NCBI RefSeq assembly: GCF_019112545.1
Contig: NW_025064880.1
Span: 1,595,251 to 1,659,250, forward strand
DNA: 64,000 nt
Reading direction: 5' to 3'
Source: Guyanagaster necrorhizus
Lineage: Eukaryota > Basidiomycota > Agaricomycetes > Agaricales > Physalacriaceae
Shown here in pieces: positions 21,764 to 34,411 of this stretch; the stretch's first letter is position 1, and each line of letters opens with the position of its first letter. A program made the translations under genes and the position numbers. The notes under the pieces are model-generated. The model was not told the DNA's origin and did not search any database. It saw only the letters and a list, made by a program, of their open reading frames with translations.

Positions 21764-24697
21764 ATGCCACCATCAGATACATCTACCTCTGATCTCACTG
21801 ATGACTTCTTTAAACTACTAGCTTTTATTATTGGAATGCTTTTAGATTTACTCACTATTATACAACTTGACTACAGACATCAATCAATCACAGCTTAAGT
21901 AGTCAGGCACTACTATTCTTTCTAGCAAATACAGCATATTCTCTGAAATGTTATGCCTGACCTCTCCTTTCATGATATCCCTCTCTCTGCCCAAATCTTC
22001 TTTCAGCCTGCATTCAGAACTGTACCTGAAGCTGGATCTGATCATGTGAATGAAAGGTGCACTCTAGAAGAAAAAGAATTCTAGTGACCAACTGGACTCC
22101 CTTGAACAACTAGCAGAAATAATGAGCATCAAAACACAGAGTTCAGAAATCCTTAGATCCCACTACACTTCCCTCCAGTCCTAAACCACAAAGATGAAGA
22201 CCTTTCCAGCAACTTCTTTGAGGAGTTGTCATCCCCTGACTCTTTCACTGCTCCCCTTAAGCCCAGCATTGGAGACCATACTAGGGACTCCCTTGATGAC
22301 ACTTGATGAACTGAAGGAAGAAGGTCCAGGTATATCACTCCCCAGAAAAACCTTATACCTCCAACCCTCAGTCTCCTCTCCTCAACCTCCAGTGACCTTT
22401 ATTTATCTGCTTTCAACTGTGGTGCTTACTGAGATGTTGAGTGAATGGAAAGAGAAGGATACTTCAATCAGCTCAAAGAAGAAGAGCTTGATCATTGACA
22501 GCAGAAGGCTGATAAAGATTATTACAACACTCAGTTCAGATGGGAACAGTGGGAAGTACAAGCAGCAGAGTGGGAATCAGCCTCATTTGAACATTATAGA
22601 CTATATACAGAAAGTGAAGATGATGGTCTCTCTGTCTGGGGACCTGATGACAAAGAAGACTCTTAGAGCAGACCCATCAAGGAAATCAGCACTAATGAGG
22701 CCTGATGAATCAGAGTCACAGAGCCTCCTCCTTTTAGCTACACAGAAAGTACCAGCAGCACCAACACTCTTTTCTCTGATGCCAGCTTTGTCCTCAGAGG
22801 ATATGGTATCCAAGTACCCCCAGAAGCTAGGATCACTGACTGGACTCTCTGATAATTCCTACATAGACATATTGCTGCTCTCTTCCTTAACAAGCAGTTC
22901 TACAGGGACTTCCACTGATATAGCAAGAGAATAAAGAGAAAAAGAGCACATGAGGCAGATAGAGAGGCTGGACTGTCCTGGCCTCATCAACAGCCTTCTT
23001 TTGGGACTGATAGTATAAGGTTTTGAACCAGCCAGAGATTCTCTAACAATAATCAAGGCTCTGGAACCAATCATTTATGACCTGTCTGCTGACTCCCTCA
23101 AGGAGGATGAGGTGGACAATGAGGACAGCATGAAGAAGAGCAATGAGGATGAGAAGGACATCTCAGTTGAGATTGATTTATGGGTATAGTATGAGGAAAT
23201 AGATAAAGAGATGCTAGAAGAAGAAATTTGAAGGACTCAGGAAGAAGAATTTGAAGAATTATACCAGGCAGGGACAGCCACACTATGAAAGGATGTTAGC
23301 TGGCTAATGACCCCACTGGACAGGAGATACTTAGTTGCAAATAATGATAAAAGGAGATATATTCTACAGTATACTGCTACTGACTAGGCTATTTATATTT
23401 ACAACAGAACACATTCTGAGAACCAGCTAAAGTCTTGTCAGCTTTTAAGTATAAGATTCAACCAATGCTGAAGACTCTGCCAGTAATGCCATAATGAGCT
23501 GTATTTATGGCTTTTTCTATTCAAACTACCAGTATCTGCTCTAGGTCACTGGCCATACTCTGATCTGTTCAACCTAAACTCCAAGAACCCTTATAGCCCA
23601 TCAGTTTCTGAAATCCCTAGACAGGCTGAGGAAGTCAGCTCCTTAGTGCACAGCCACCTCAAAATGAAGCTATGGAAGGAGCAGATGACTCTAAAGCTGT
23701 ATGACTTGGCTTCACTATATGAAATAGGCATATCATACAGAAGGAAACCAAGCCTGCAGGAAGCTCAGTCACCAACAACAGATTCTTACACTCTTTTTCT
23801 GATCCTCTGATCAAATAGCAATGACCCTCCTTTGATGAATACTTGAATCCAATAGGTATGTTACTTCAGAATGCTGCCATTCTCCAGTGTAAACTTAATC
23901 TTCTTCAAACTCCTTGACCCTTCAAAGGGGCCTCCAACAATATTGACCAGTTTCTGATCAACTGTGAGAAGTACTTCAAAGTGTATGTCACCTACCTTAG
24001 AACTGATATGAACAAGATCATGTTTGCAGCATCCTACTTTGAGAGCAAGGCCAAACAATGGTGGATCTTAATATCTCCTTCCTTCTATTCCTCCATCCAA
24101 CAATATCACTGGTTTCTCTCCTGGCCTGTCTTTAAGCAGATGGTCTAAGACAAGTTTGTTGACTCTGCTATACAGGAAGTCCACAAGAACAAGATGAAAG
24201 AGCTATAAATGGGGGACAAGATTGCCAGTGAGTATTTCAATGAGCTAGAATGACTTGAGATGTTAGTGGGAGTATGAGAGAGCATCAATGATGATGGATG
24301 AATGGTTGAATATCTTAAGATGGGAGTGTCTCTGTCCTACATTAAGATGATCTCTGACATCAGTACTAATATACCAAAGAGTTACAATGCATAAAAAGAT
24401 AGAATCACAGAGATGAACAAAGAGAGACTATAACAGAAGGCAGCTAGTGCAAGAATCACAATCAAATAGAAGAAGCCTGTGACTCTCTCCAATGGGAAAC
24501 CAACAGTGGGGCCACCAATACTAAGTCTAGCACCCCTTTGATGCCAGCCTATACAGTGGTCAAGACTGGAACTGGAACCATATATACCAGTGGGAGAAAG
24601 CCAATGGATATTGATTGGCTCAAGAAGAAAGATAAATGCTTCAGCTACAGACAGAAAGGCCATCTATCATGAGATTGCCTGAAGAAGAAGCACATAT
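21764..24697 (+). pseudogene. Decayed ORF1 + gag of copy A3
   Basis: ORF1 ATG at 21764 with the hydrophobic helix, then many stops. The overlapping gag frame is open for about 246 codons at 22194-22934, with a Ser/Thr/Pro-rich sequence as in the other copies. The capsid-like region is around 23930-24330, and a damaged zinc knuckle (CFSYRQKGHLS-DC) lies near 24637-24680. The text then jumps at about 24697 straight into pol sequence downstream of the protease, so the gag C-terminus, the pol N-terminus and the protease are deleted (about 0.8 kb relative to A9). Confidence 0.85.
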
Positions 24698-25960
24698 GTC
24701 ATTCAAAATGCATTGATCTAGCTGTTACTGAGCTAGGCACCAAGGAACTTTTTCTTGGTCATGACTGGCTCATTCATCATAACCTGCTGATCAATTGGAA
24801 GACCAGCTGAATCACCTTTGCCAGATGTCACTACTGAAAAACCCTATTTATTCTTTCTGATACAGACTCCAAGAACTAATGGAATGAGAAGATGGAAAGT
24901 GAGGAGACTATTCTGATAGTCAATATAGATATTGTGACATGCATATGCATTGTCTATCATGCTAATAACCTAGCTGCAAAGGCCAATAAACAAAAAGAAG
25001 TCAAGATGTTTGAGGAGATGGTTCTGAGTGGACAAGAGACTACTGGGACTTGTTTGTAAAGGAAAGTTTTGATGAACTTTCAGATCTGAAACCATGAGAT
25101 CATGCAATTGAATTAGTATCCAATGCTAATGCCAACCTCAACTATAAGACATACTCCCTCAGTTACCTTAAGCAGCAGGAACTCAACAAGTTTCTTGACA
25201 AAAACTTTGCTAGCAGACAGATCTGACCATCTAAATCACTTATAGCCTCCCTCTTCTTTTTTATCAAAAAGAAGGACAGTAAACTTTGACCAGTCCAAGA
25301 CTATTGCAAGCTGAATGAGATGACTATTAAAAACTGATATCTCCTATCTCTCATATCAGAATTGATGGACAAACTCCAAGGTGCCTGGTTCTACACCAAA
25401 CTCAACATCTGTTGGGGGTATAACAATGTCTGAATCAAGGAGGAAGACAAATAAAAGGCTGCCTTTGAAATAAACTGAGGATTGTTCAAGCCAATGGTCA
25501 TATTCTTCAAGTTAACAAACTCTTCTGTCATCTTCCAGTGGATGATGAATGACATTTTTAAGGACCTCATCACTACAGGAAAGGTAACCATCTACTTGGA
25601 TGATATTCTAATCATGTCAAAAGATAGAGAGAAACACCAATGCCTTATATGATGAGTCCTTGTCCTAATGCAAAAGCATAAACTCTTCCTTAAAGCTGAA
25701 AAGTGCAAATTCAAGGTGTTAGAGACAGAATATTTGGGAGTTATTATCAGTGAGAGAAGCATTTAGATGGATCCTATCAAGATTGCTAGAGTGACCAAAT
25801 GGCCAGAACTGATACAGAAGAAGAAACTGCAGTCCTTCTTAGAGTTTATCAACTTTTATTGATGATTCATCCATGATTACAGCAAGGTCATATGCCCTAT
25901 GACTCAGCTAATGGGGAATACCCTCTGGACCTAGAGAATGTCTCAACAGATGGCCTTTTC
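24698..25960 (+). pseudogene. Decayed pol of copy A3, RT part (protease deleted)
   Basis: Starts at IDLAVTELGTKELFLGHDWL, the linker after the protease, then the RT with YLDDILIMSK near 25596-25625. It runs to the start of RNase H (MSQQMAF) at about 25960, where a minus-strand LTR begins without its first ~20 bp. It lacks the protease, integrase and chromodomain. Stops are common. Confidence 0.86.
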
Positions 25961-26386
25961 TGACCACTAACACATGATAAACAGCTGCTGTATTGAGTTT
26001 GTACAGTTATGGCTGAGTCCACTATTTGTATAGCAGTGTTATATCTCAAGGTCTATGCAAATAGACTCAAGTAATCAGGTATGATAAAGGATAGTTTGAG
26101 ATTAGAGATATATGGTGCTGTCTATGCTACTTATATATCTCTAAGTCTGCAGCTAAATATACTACTACTAATTGTAAGTGTCTGTGCTATAATACTCATT
26201 GTCTTGTTGAGACAGTGTTACCTACAAAAGGCTTGTTGTGCTATTGTCAGGGCATCACTATATGTCTTGAAACAATGACCAATTATGCTGACTAAGACTG
26301 TCCTACAGTCCTAAGTTCTTATCCAGGTGCTCTGACTAAGCATGAATAGGGGTAAAAGAAAGGAAAAAAAGTGAAAAATTATAATA
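25961..26386 (-). repeat. 3' LTR of copy A4, clipped at its outer end
   Basis: Minus-strand family A LTR of the A3 subfamily, followed on its inner side by the polypurine tract. It begins inside the LTR (TGACCACTAACACATGA). The expected first ~20 bp (TGTTAGATCC...) are missing, and no TSD is visible, so this junction is not a clean insertion. The last bases are ATAATA (from ATAACA). Confidence 0.85.
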
Positions 26387-26419
26387 TTACCCTCTCCTTA
26401 AGACTATTGTCCTGATGGC

Positions 26420-28080
26420 TTAATTTAGAGATAGTTCATACTCATGTATGGCATCATCTGCATGTATTTGTTTCTTGTTAATCTATTGATTTGATTTTGG
26501 TCTGTATCTCTTTCAACTGATGAGATAATCAGTAGTCATAGTCATGCCTCCTCTATGAGCATGTATTTTATAGATTTTGTGGTGTAATATTTGATTGACT
26601 TTATAGTGTTTTTTGTCATCAATCTGGTAGAGGAGGGCATTCTTGATTTGGAAAGGCAGGAGCAATGTAGAGTGTCAAAAAGGCTTCATTGAAGGTGTCA
26701 TGGATACATCAGAAGGGAGGTAGATGAAGTTTGTAGATAGAAGTGCCAACTTTGGCTAATACAGAAAAGGAGTCTGTTTATTTATTGACCAGCTTGCATT
26801 TGAGTTAGAGAAGATGAAGGTTGATGGTGTCTAATCAAATCTTATTGTTAAGGCAGTAGATGTTGGAGGCTCAGTGATGCTTGTCATACTGCTGTTTCAT
26901 TGCAGTGGTGGCCTTTTTAAAGGCCATCTGAATTTTGATATGGATCTTAGACATTTCTGTAGCAAAGTCAGAGAAAGTGGAAGTGATTGTGTGGTGTTAG
27001 GAGGTTTGAGTGATGTCAGAGTGTTGACTATAATTGATGAAAAAAGAGGTTTTACTGATTGCAGAGTGAACTCTATTATTGTGTTGAAAGGCTATAAGAG
27101 CAAGCCATTTCACCCAATCATCCTGTTAGTAGTTAATAAACATGCATAAGTACTTTTTGATTTCTTGGTTGACATGCTCTGTTTACTCATCAGTCTGCAG
27201 GTGATAGGCCATTGATGTGTTGCTTTGAATTCTGAGCAATCAGTATAGATTATCCAGAAACTTAGAGATAAATTGAGGTCTGTGATCAGAGATGATGATC
27301 TGTGACATGCTGTATTTTGAATAGACTTCATGTTGTAGAAGTTTTGCCCATCCTTTGGAGGATAGTTCCATTGAACAAGGAATCAGTATGATTGCTTTTG
27401 AGAATTGGTCAATGATAATAATGATTGCATCATAGTTATTGCAGTCTGGAAGACCAGTGATCATATCAACCAAGATATGGGTCCATGGCTTATTCAGGAC
27501 TTTGTTCAGATATAAGGAGGCTGAGCAAGCATGTATTAACAATTTAGTCCTTTGACACACTTCACACCTCTTCACATACTTCTCAATGTTCTTCATCATT
27601 TTTAGCCACCAATACTCCTGTAAGATCAGCTTCTTGGTCTTGGAGATCCTCAGATGTTCTGCTATTGTGTGATCATAGCTCATAGTAATAATCTCTCTCT
27701 GTAGCATCAGTTCTCTCAGGATATAGATATACCTATCATAATAAAGGAGACTATTATCTTTAGTGATTCTCCTTTCATGATTTAGCAACATGGCAATCCT
27801 TTGATCCCATAGGGTCAGTTGTCACACTGCACTTCAAATCTTAGCATGAACTTCTTCTTCTGTCAGCATGATCATTGCATAGAAGTGTTCTGGTTTCAGC
27901 AGTACTACTCTCTCATTATTCTCTCCACCTTAATTATGATCCACTTGTCAACTTAGGAGGTCAGTCTTCTTGTTGGTGGCTCCCATCTTATGGTGTAGAG
28001 TATAGTGGTACTCAGAAAGTTCTGTCACCCACTGCACTTGTCATTGGTTTAATTTCTGAGAGAGTTGGAAGTATCATAGG
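26420..28080 (-). pseudogene. Decayed pol of copy A4, RNase H end to chromodomain
   Basis: Read right to left. It starts in the last part of RNase H (ELSEYHYTLHHK-like) at 28080, then the integrase zinc-binding region (DHTIAEH, CEVCQR). The integrase core has VDMITGLPDCN and SDHRPQF in an open stretch of 183 codons (27240-27791). Both aspartates of the catalytic triad are kept, but the Glu part lies beyond a stop. The GPY/F region and chromodomain follow to the stop near 26420. The gene is cut at 28080 by the LTR of A5. It carries only the 3' half of an element. The 5' half is either beyond the window or is the inverted A3. Confidence 0.85.
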
Positions 28081-28536
28081 TGTTATGATTTTTTTCCCTT
28101 ATTTTCTTTTTTGCAATATTAACCCCTATCTATGCTTAGTCAGAGTGTCTATCTTGACACTTAGGACTGTGAGACAGGCTTAGTCAGCATAATCAACTAT
28201 TGTCTCTGGACTTGTAGTGATGCTCTGACAATAGAACAATAAGCCTTTTATAGGTAACATCACCTTAACAAGACAATGAGCACTATAGTATAGACACTTA
28301 CAATTAGTAGTAGTATATTTAGCTGCAGACTTAGAGATATATAAGTAGCATAGATAGCACCATATATCTCTAGTCTCAAACTATCCTTTATCATATCCAA
28401 TTACTCAAGTCTACTTGTATAGACCTTGAGATATAACATTCTCAAACACTACACTTGGACTCAGAAGTGATTGTATGAATGCAATACAGCTTCTGTTTAT
28501 CATGTGGTACTGGACATGTGTCACTCAGCCCTAACA
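28081..28536 (+). repeat. 5' LTR of copy A5
   Basis: A 456-bp LTR with clean ends TGTTATGA and CCCTAACA, inserted into RNase H of A4. The self-priming motif reads AGTCTCAAACTAT and the PBS just inside TTAGTTTAAGACT. The pair differs from A9 at three positions but still matches itself except for one C/T (G-U) position and the outermost base. Confidence 0.9.
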
Positions 28537-28594
28537 ATTAGTTTAAGACTTCTATTTCCCTTTTCTCATGTCTATCACAAGCAAAAGAAATCAA

Positions 28595-30715
28595 ATGCCT
28601 GCTATTAACATCACTACAACTGATCTAACTGATGAATTCTTCAAGCTACTAGCTTCTATTATAGGAACACTTTTAAGCTTACTTGCAATCATCATCCTTT
28701 GCCATAGACATCAATCTATTTCAGCTTGGGTAGTCAGACACTACCAGTCTTTCCAATAAATTCAGCAAATTCTCAGAAATGTCACTTCTGATCTTCTCCT
28801 TCAAGATATCTCTTCCTCTGTCTGAGCCTCCTTCCAGCCTGCAACTGGAACCATACCTGAAGCTGGGCCTAGTTGCATGAATGAAAGAGGCCCTTAAGAA
28901 GAGAACCTCTGATGACCAACCTACCCTTCTTGAGCAGCTAGCAGACACAATGAGCATTTGAACACAGGATTCTGAAACCTCTGAGTCCCAATGCACCTCT
29001 TTCTAGTCTCCAACCATAAAGATGAGAATCTCTCTAATAACTTCTTTGAGAAGTCACTATTTCCCAACCCTTCTACCACTACTCATGAGCTCAGCATTGG
29101 AGAATGTGCCTAGAACTCTATTAATAAAGTTGCAAGACTTGTAGGAGGAGGTTCTAAGTATGTCATCCTTTGAGAAAGCCTCAGTCCCCCAGTCTCTAGC
29201 CTCCTCCCCTTAATCCTTAATGACCTCTATGATCTGAGGATCCTTGATCAGCTAGTGGATGAAGAAGAGAGAGTGTTTGACTGGCAGCAGCAAAAGAATG
29301 ATGAAAGATATTACTAAATACAGTTTAGACAGAGAGCTCGAGAAGAGCAAGCAGCAGAGTGGAGATCCACCCCACCAGAACATTATAGACTATATGAGAA
29401 CAGAGAGAGGGATCTCTATTATAAAGGAGAAGAAAGTCTAATTCCAGGAATCTCTGCCAATGAAGCCCACTGAATCAGAGTCATAGACTCACTACCCCTT
29501 AGCTCCACTAGTGATGAGCCCTAAGAGTGGCCTGAGTGGGGCTCTGACAATGAAGATGACCTCTGGTCTGCAGACTGATAGGCCAATGCTAAGGTTTACA
29601 CTGCAGATGAAGTAAGAAACCTTAATGATGACTATGAGTCTCCATCTCTAACCTATGAAGAAAGCACTGAGAGTGACAGCTCCATCCCCTCCAACATCAG
29701 TTCTATCATTGATGGATACAGAATTTGGGTTTCTCCTAGAGCCTGGATTATCAATCAAGCCCTCTGACAATTTATATGAGAATGTATTGCTGCCCTCTTT
29801 TTTGATGTTGACTTCTACAACAACTTCTGCCGATATTGTGAAGCAGTGGAGAGAGAAAGAAAGTAGCAGAGAAGGAGTGAAAGCAGAAGGGCCAGATCTT
29901 CCTGACCCCCTTGCTGACCTCACTGGCAGCCTACTACTCAAACTGATGGGAAGTTCTCTAGCTATGATTTAGGCTCTTGAGCTATCCAGTTATGATCAGC
30001 CTGACAACTCCCTTGAGGAGAGCAAGATGAATAACAAGATAAGTGAGGATAGTGAGGATAAAAAGGATAATATCTCTTCTGAGATTGACCCATAGCTAAA
30101 ATATGGACTAATGAATGAAGAAAAACTGGAGAGAACAATTCAGGAGATATGAGAAGAAGAGTTTGAAGTGCTGTACTAAGAGAGAATAGCAACTTTATGG
30201 AAGAAAATCAGTTAGCTAATGACTCCTCTAGATAGGAGGTACTTGGCTGCTGATAATGAAGAAAAAAGATATATTTTACAGTATGCCATAACTGATCATG
30301 CCATTTACATCTATAACAGCATCCATCCAGAGAACTGACTGAAGGCCTTGCTGGCTTTCAAGTATAAAGTCAAACCAATGCTGAACACATCACTAATGCC
30401 ACCAAAATGTGCCAAATATACTACACCATCTACTTGAACCCTTAGCTCCCAACCATCATGAAATACTATAGCCAGCCAAGAAGCCACCACCTGAGCTAGA
30501 TGGTCTTAAGTATAAGAACTTCTACAATCTGTCAGCTTTTGCAATCTCTGGACCAGCAAAAGAAGCTGACTATTTGTTAGAGCAGAACAGGCTATGATAG
30601 CTAAAGAAGATGGTCCTGAGACTACTTGGCTAGGATTCACTATATGAGATGAGTACATCATGTGAAAGAAGACACTCCTTGAAGAGAGCCCTGTCACTGA
30701 TGACAACTCCCTCCA
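28595..30715 (+). pseudogene. Decayed ORF1 + gag of copy A5, first part
   Basis: ORF1 ATG at 28595; the first 60 codons (28568-28759) are open and show the hydrophobic helix (ASIIGTLLSLLAIIIL). Stops follow. The gag frame is open at 29655-29972. The text breaks at 30715 in the NSLHSFSGP region upstream of the capsid domain, where copy A6 is inserted; it continues at 38795. Confidence 0.85.
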
Positions 30716-31170
30716 TGTTATAATTTTTTCCTTTCTTTTCATTACAAACTCCTATTTATGCTTAGTCAGAGCATCAAAGACAAGTGCTTAGAGCTATGAG
30801 AAGGCTTAGTCATCACAACAAATAACTTCACCATGACTCTTCGATGCAACCAACATCCAACAACAAATGCACAATCGACCTTTTATATATAGTAACAATA
30901 CCCAAGGACAATAGGCACTCAGGACAGAGAAACACACAATTAGCACAAAGTATTATTAGCAGGATATGTACTGTATTTAAGAAGGCTCGCTTTTGCTGGG
31001 AATCCCCAGCTTCGAGCTAAAGTTTATAATCACTATTCTATCTCAAGTCAATCTTTGACCTTGTGACATACCGATCCAGATATGCATCAGTGAACTCAGC
31101 TGATCCCTTGAAGTGCAAAGGGACACCTGTTTATCATGTGTATTAGTTCATGTGATGCTTAGATCTAACA
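30716..31170 (+). repeat. 5' LTR of copy A6
   Basis: TGTTATAA...GATCTAACA. It keeps AGCTTCGAGCTAA with its CpG intact, a TATTTAAG box and the PBS TTAGCTCAAAGCT just inside (from 31172). Compared with 38335-38789 nearly all differences are transitions, often TG against CA at the same place. Confidence 0.93.
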
Positions 31171-31227
31171 ATTAGCTCAAAGCTTCATCTTCTCTTTCCT
31201 CATGCCTATTAGTGCAGAGGAAACCGA

Positions 31228-34200
31228 ATGCCCTCAATCAATTTCTCAGACCTGAACTTCAACCATGAGTTCTTTGAACTCCTCACTTTTATTGTTGGAA
31301 CATTGTTGGGATTATTGGTGATCATCCAGCTGTGCTGGAGATGCTATTCAATCACTGCTTGGACTATCAGACATTACAATGAGTTTCAGCACATACAACA
31401 CATTCTATGCAATGTAACCTCTGATCTTCCCCTTCATGACATCCCCAACTCCTGACAAATGTCCCACCAGTCCCTGACAAGCCTCTTATCAGAAGCTGGA
31501 CCTAGCAGCCTGCATCAAGAGGATGTTTAAGAAGAAGAAAGACACTGACACCCTTCCTAACAACCCAGCAGAGACCACAACAATCACGACACAGAATTCT
31601 GAAACCTGTGAGTCAGTGGACCTCCACCAGACCATGAAGATGAGGAGATCCTGAAAGACTTCTTTTAGCAGTCCCTCTTTTCCGACCCTGCTCCTGCCTC
31701 TCCAACCAGAGGGATTGGTAACTATGCCAGAGACTCTCTCAGTCCCACTCAGATAGCTGAAAGATCCTGACACTCAACTTCTGAAAGCCAGTCTTGCAGT
31801 CCCACCACAACTCTCCCCTGCTCAGTCAGAACAAGTGGTGGGATGGGGAGGATATTATTAGCCTAAATCTGAGATGAGCAGCATGAAAGGAAAGTACAAG
31901 ATGAAGTCATTTATTGATACTTCCTGACCTGGGACACAAATGTCCCATTTAACTATAATGAGGCTGTTTGACAAGAAGAGCAGAGACAGTGAACCACACT
32001 GCAGCCGGTTTGCAGCAAGCTTGAGGAGTGCATCATCGAAAGCAGGTGAAGGTGGTGAAAAGCCACAGAGTATGACAGAGAGCACAGAGAAGAGCAGTGA
32101 GAGATTGAGAGAGCTCAACTGGAAAGGGCCAATGCCTCAAACTGGTACAGACTTCAACCTGAAGGGGCTACTGTCCTTGCTCTGGTATACACCAGCCCAT
32201 CCCTTCAAAATCGAGTCTTCAGAGAATCCAGTACAGGATCCAGTAGGTAGAGTGCCAACTGCTGAAGAAATGAAACTATTGCAGCAGAAGGAGTTGATCC
32301 TAGAACCCCTCTGCACCCCTCTACTCCACAATATCCCTCTTCCTGATGAACCCCAAGTGCTGACACTACATTCAATAATGATGAGTTCATACTCAGACAC
32401 TATAGACTACGAGTTCTTGGAACTGCTCACATCTCCACCTGTGCACTCTGAGGGTTCCTTGGGAGCCGAGTTGTCAGATCATTACTCAACGATGGATATT
32501 GAAGAAACATTCAGCTCTATTGCAAGCGAGTGAAGGTGGCAAGAGCAATAGAAGACAATCAGTATGATGAAAACATCAGAAGTCAATCTGCCACTATCTA
32601 CCTCAGTGCTTTGATCCCTGTCACTGACCCCAGCACTCAGCCAGAGCAGCAGAATGATGATCTGACCAGTAGGGGATAAGAGGAGCTTCTATGACCCACC
32701 CAACATCTTCCCTGAGGAAGAAACTGAAAGCAGTGACCCACCCCGAGGCCCACCATATGACTCACAGGAAGAAGAGGATACAGAGGAGCTGGAAAGGCTG
32801 ATTTAAGAGGCAAGGAACTGAGAGTATCAGGAGTACTGCCTGTGGAGGGTAAACTTTTTATGGCATGATGCTACTTGGGTAGTATTGCAAACAGGACAAT
32901 TTTATTTATGTTCAGAAACTAACAAGCAGACAGAAATCCTGAGATGGGCAGCAATGGACTATGCTGCCCAGCAATATAACCAAAGGCATCCAGAAGATCC
33001 AGTCAGCCAGCCACTGGCTTATCTGCTGATACTCTCTATCCAATCAATATCATTATCACCTCTCAGAAAATCTAAACCAGCTGAACACCATACTCCATCA
33101 GTCCGCAGTGTTTTTTCATACTCCGACCTCTCAATGTGTTCAACAGCAACCTGGCTAACATGAACATGACTCAAGCCGAATGAAGAACCAGTCAGTTTCT
33201 GAAATCCTTGGATCAGCAAAGGAAGCTGACTATTGGGAGCACAGCTGCCCTCTGATCAAGCAAGTGGGAGCTGAGCAGGAAAGGAGCCGATATGAGATGA
33301 CTCAGAGGCAGTACAACTAGGCTTCACGATTCAGGATGGAGTTATAGTGTGAAAAGATGAACTTCCACAAGACAGCCTGGTAGCAAACAATAACTCATTA
33401 CATTCCTTCTCTGGGCCCCTGCAAGAATGGCAGCACTCCTCCTTCACCGACTGGCCCAATCCAATGGGAGCACTGCCCCATGATGCTGCAGTCCTTCAGT
33501 GTCAATCAGACCTCTTGCAGAAGCCCTGCTCTTTTAAGAGGGCTTCTGATGACATCAACTGCTTTTTCATCGATTGTGAATAGTACTTCAAAGTCTACAT
33601 TGGGTATCTAGGGACTGATATGAACAAGGTAGCCTTTGCTGCTTCTTATCTTGAAGAGAAGGTGAAAACATGGTGGATTCTTATCTCCTCCAATTTCTGA
33701 TCAATAACTCAACAGCGCTACCGATACCCTTCATAGCCAATGTTCAAACAAGTGCTAAATGACAAATTCATTGATCCAGCAGTGCAAGAGATGCACAAAC
33801 AAAAGATCAAAGAATATAAGATGGGAGACAAGGTGGCAATGGACTACTTTGACAAGCTGGAATGGCTTGCCAAGCTGGCAGGCATCTGAGAAGACACAGC
33901 CAATGATGGACAAATGATCAAGGCCTTCAAATGAGGCATCTCCTCTTCATATATTATGATGATTTCTGCTATTGGTGTCAAAATGTTGATGCTGGTAGGA
34001 TATAATGAGTGGAAAGAAAGGATTGTCAAAATGTACAAAGAGCAGCAAAGGCAGAAAGCAGAATCATCGACCTTGCAGGATTATGTCAAGAAATTGACCC
34101 TGCCAACTCTGAATAAGAACTCAGAGACAACTGCCAGAAAACCACAAGGAACCTCTCTGGCCCCAACCTCTTATAAGACCAGAACTGAAACCACATATAC

Positions 34201-34411
34201 AGGAGCAGGAAAGCTAATGGACATTGACTGAATGAAGAAGAAAGGAAAATGCTTCAATTGCAGTCAGAAGGGACATATGGTGAAGGACTGTCTTAAGAAG
34301 AAGAGGATATGTGAAGACATCTGGGCTCAGATTGCTGAACTACAGAAGGAAGAAGAAGGGCTCAGCAAAGAAATGAAAGTCAAGGAAGTAAAAGGCAAGG
34401 CCAGCCAGTGA
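31228..34411 (+). pseudogene. Decayed ORF1 + gag of copy A6
   Basis: ORF1 starts at ATG 31228 and is open for 75 codons, showing the intact N-terminal helix (FIVGTLLGLLVIIQL) and the conserved stretch up to HDIPNS. Later stops break it. The gag frame is open for 197 codons at 31940-32533 (SDTIDYEFLELLTSP) and again at 32885-33163. Gag then shows the capsid-like region (33560-33960), the zinc knuckle CFNCSQKGHMVKDC (about 34251-34292) and the stop TGA at 34409-34411. A particle structural protein, now dead. Confidence 0.88.

Noticed and set aside
22194..22934. A 246-codon open frame that could be taken for a host gene
   Set aside because: It aligns in position and pattern with the gag-frame N-terminal region of every other family A copy.
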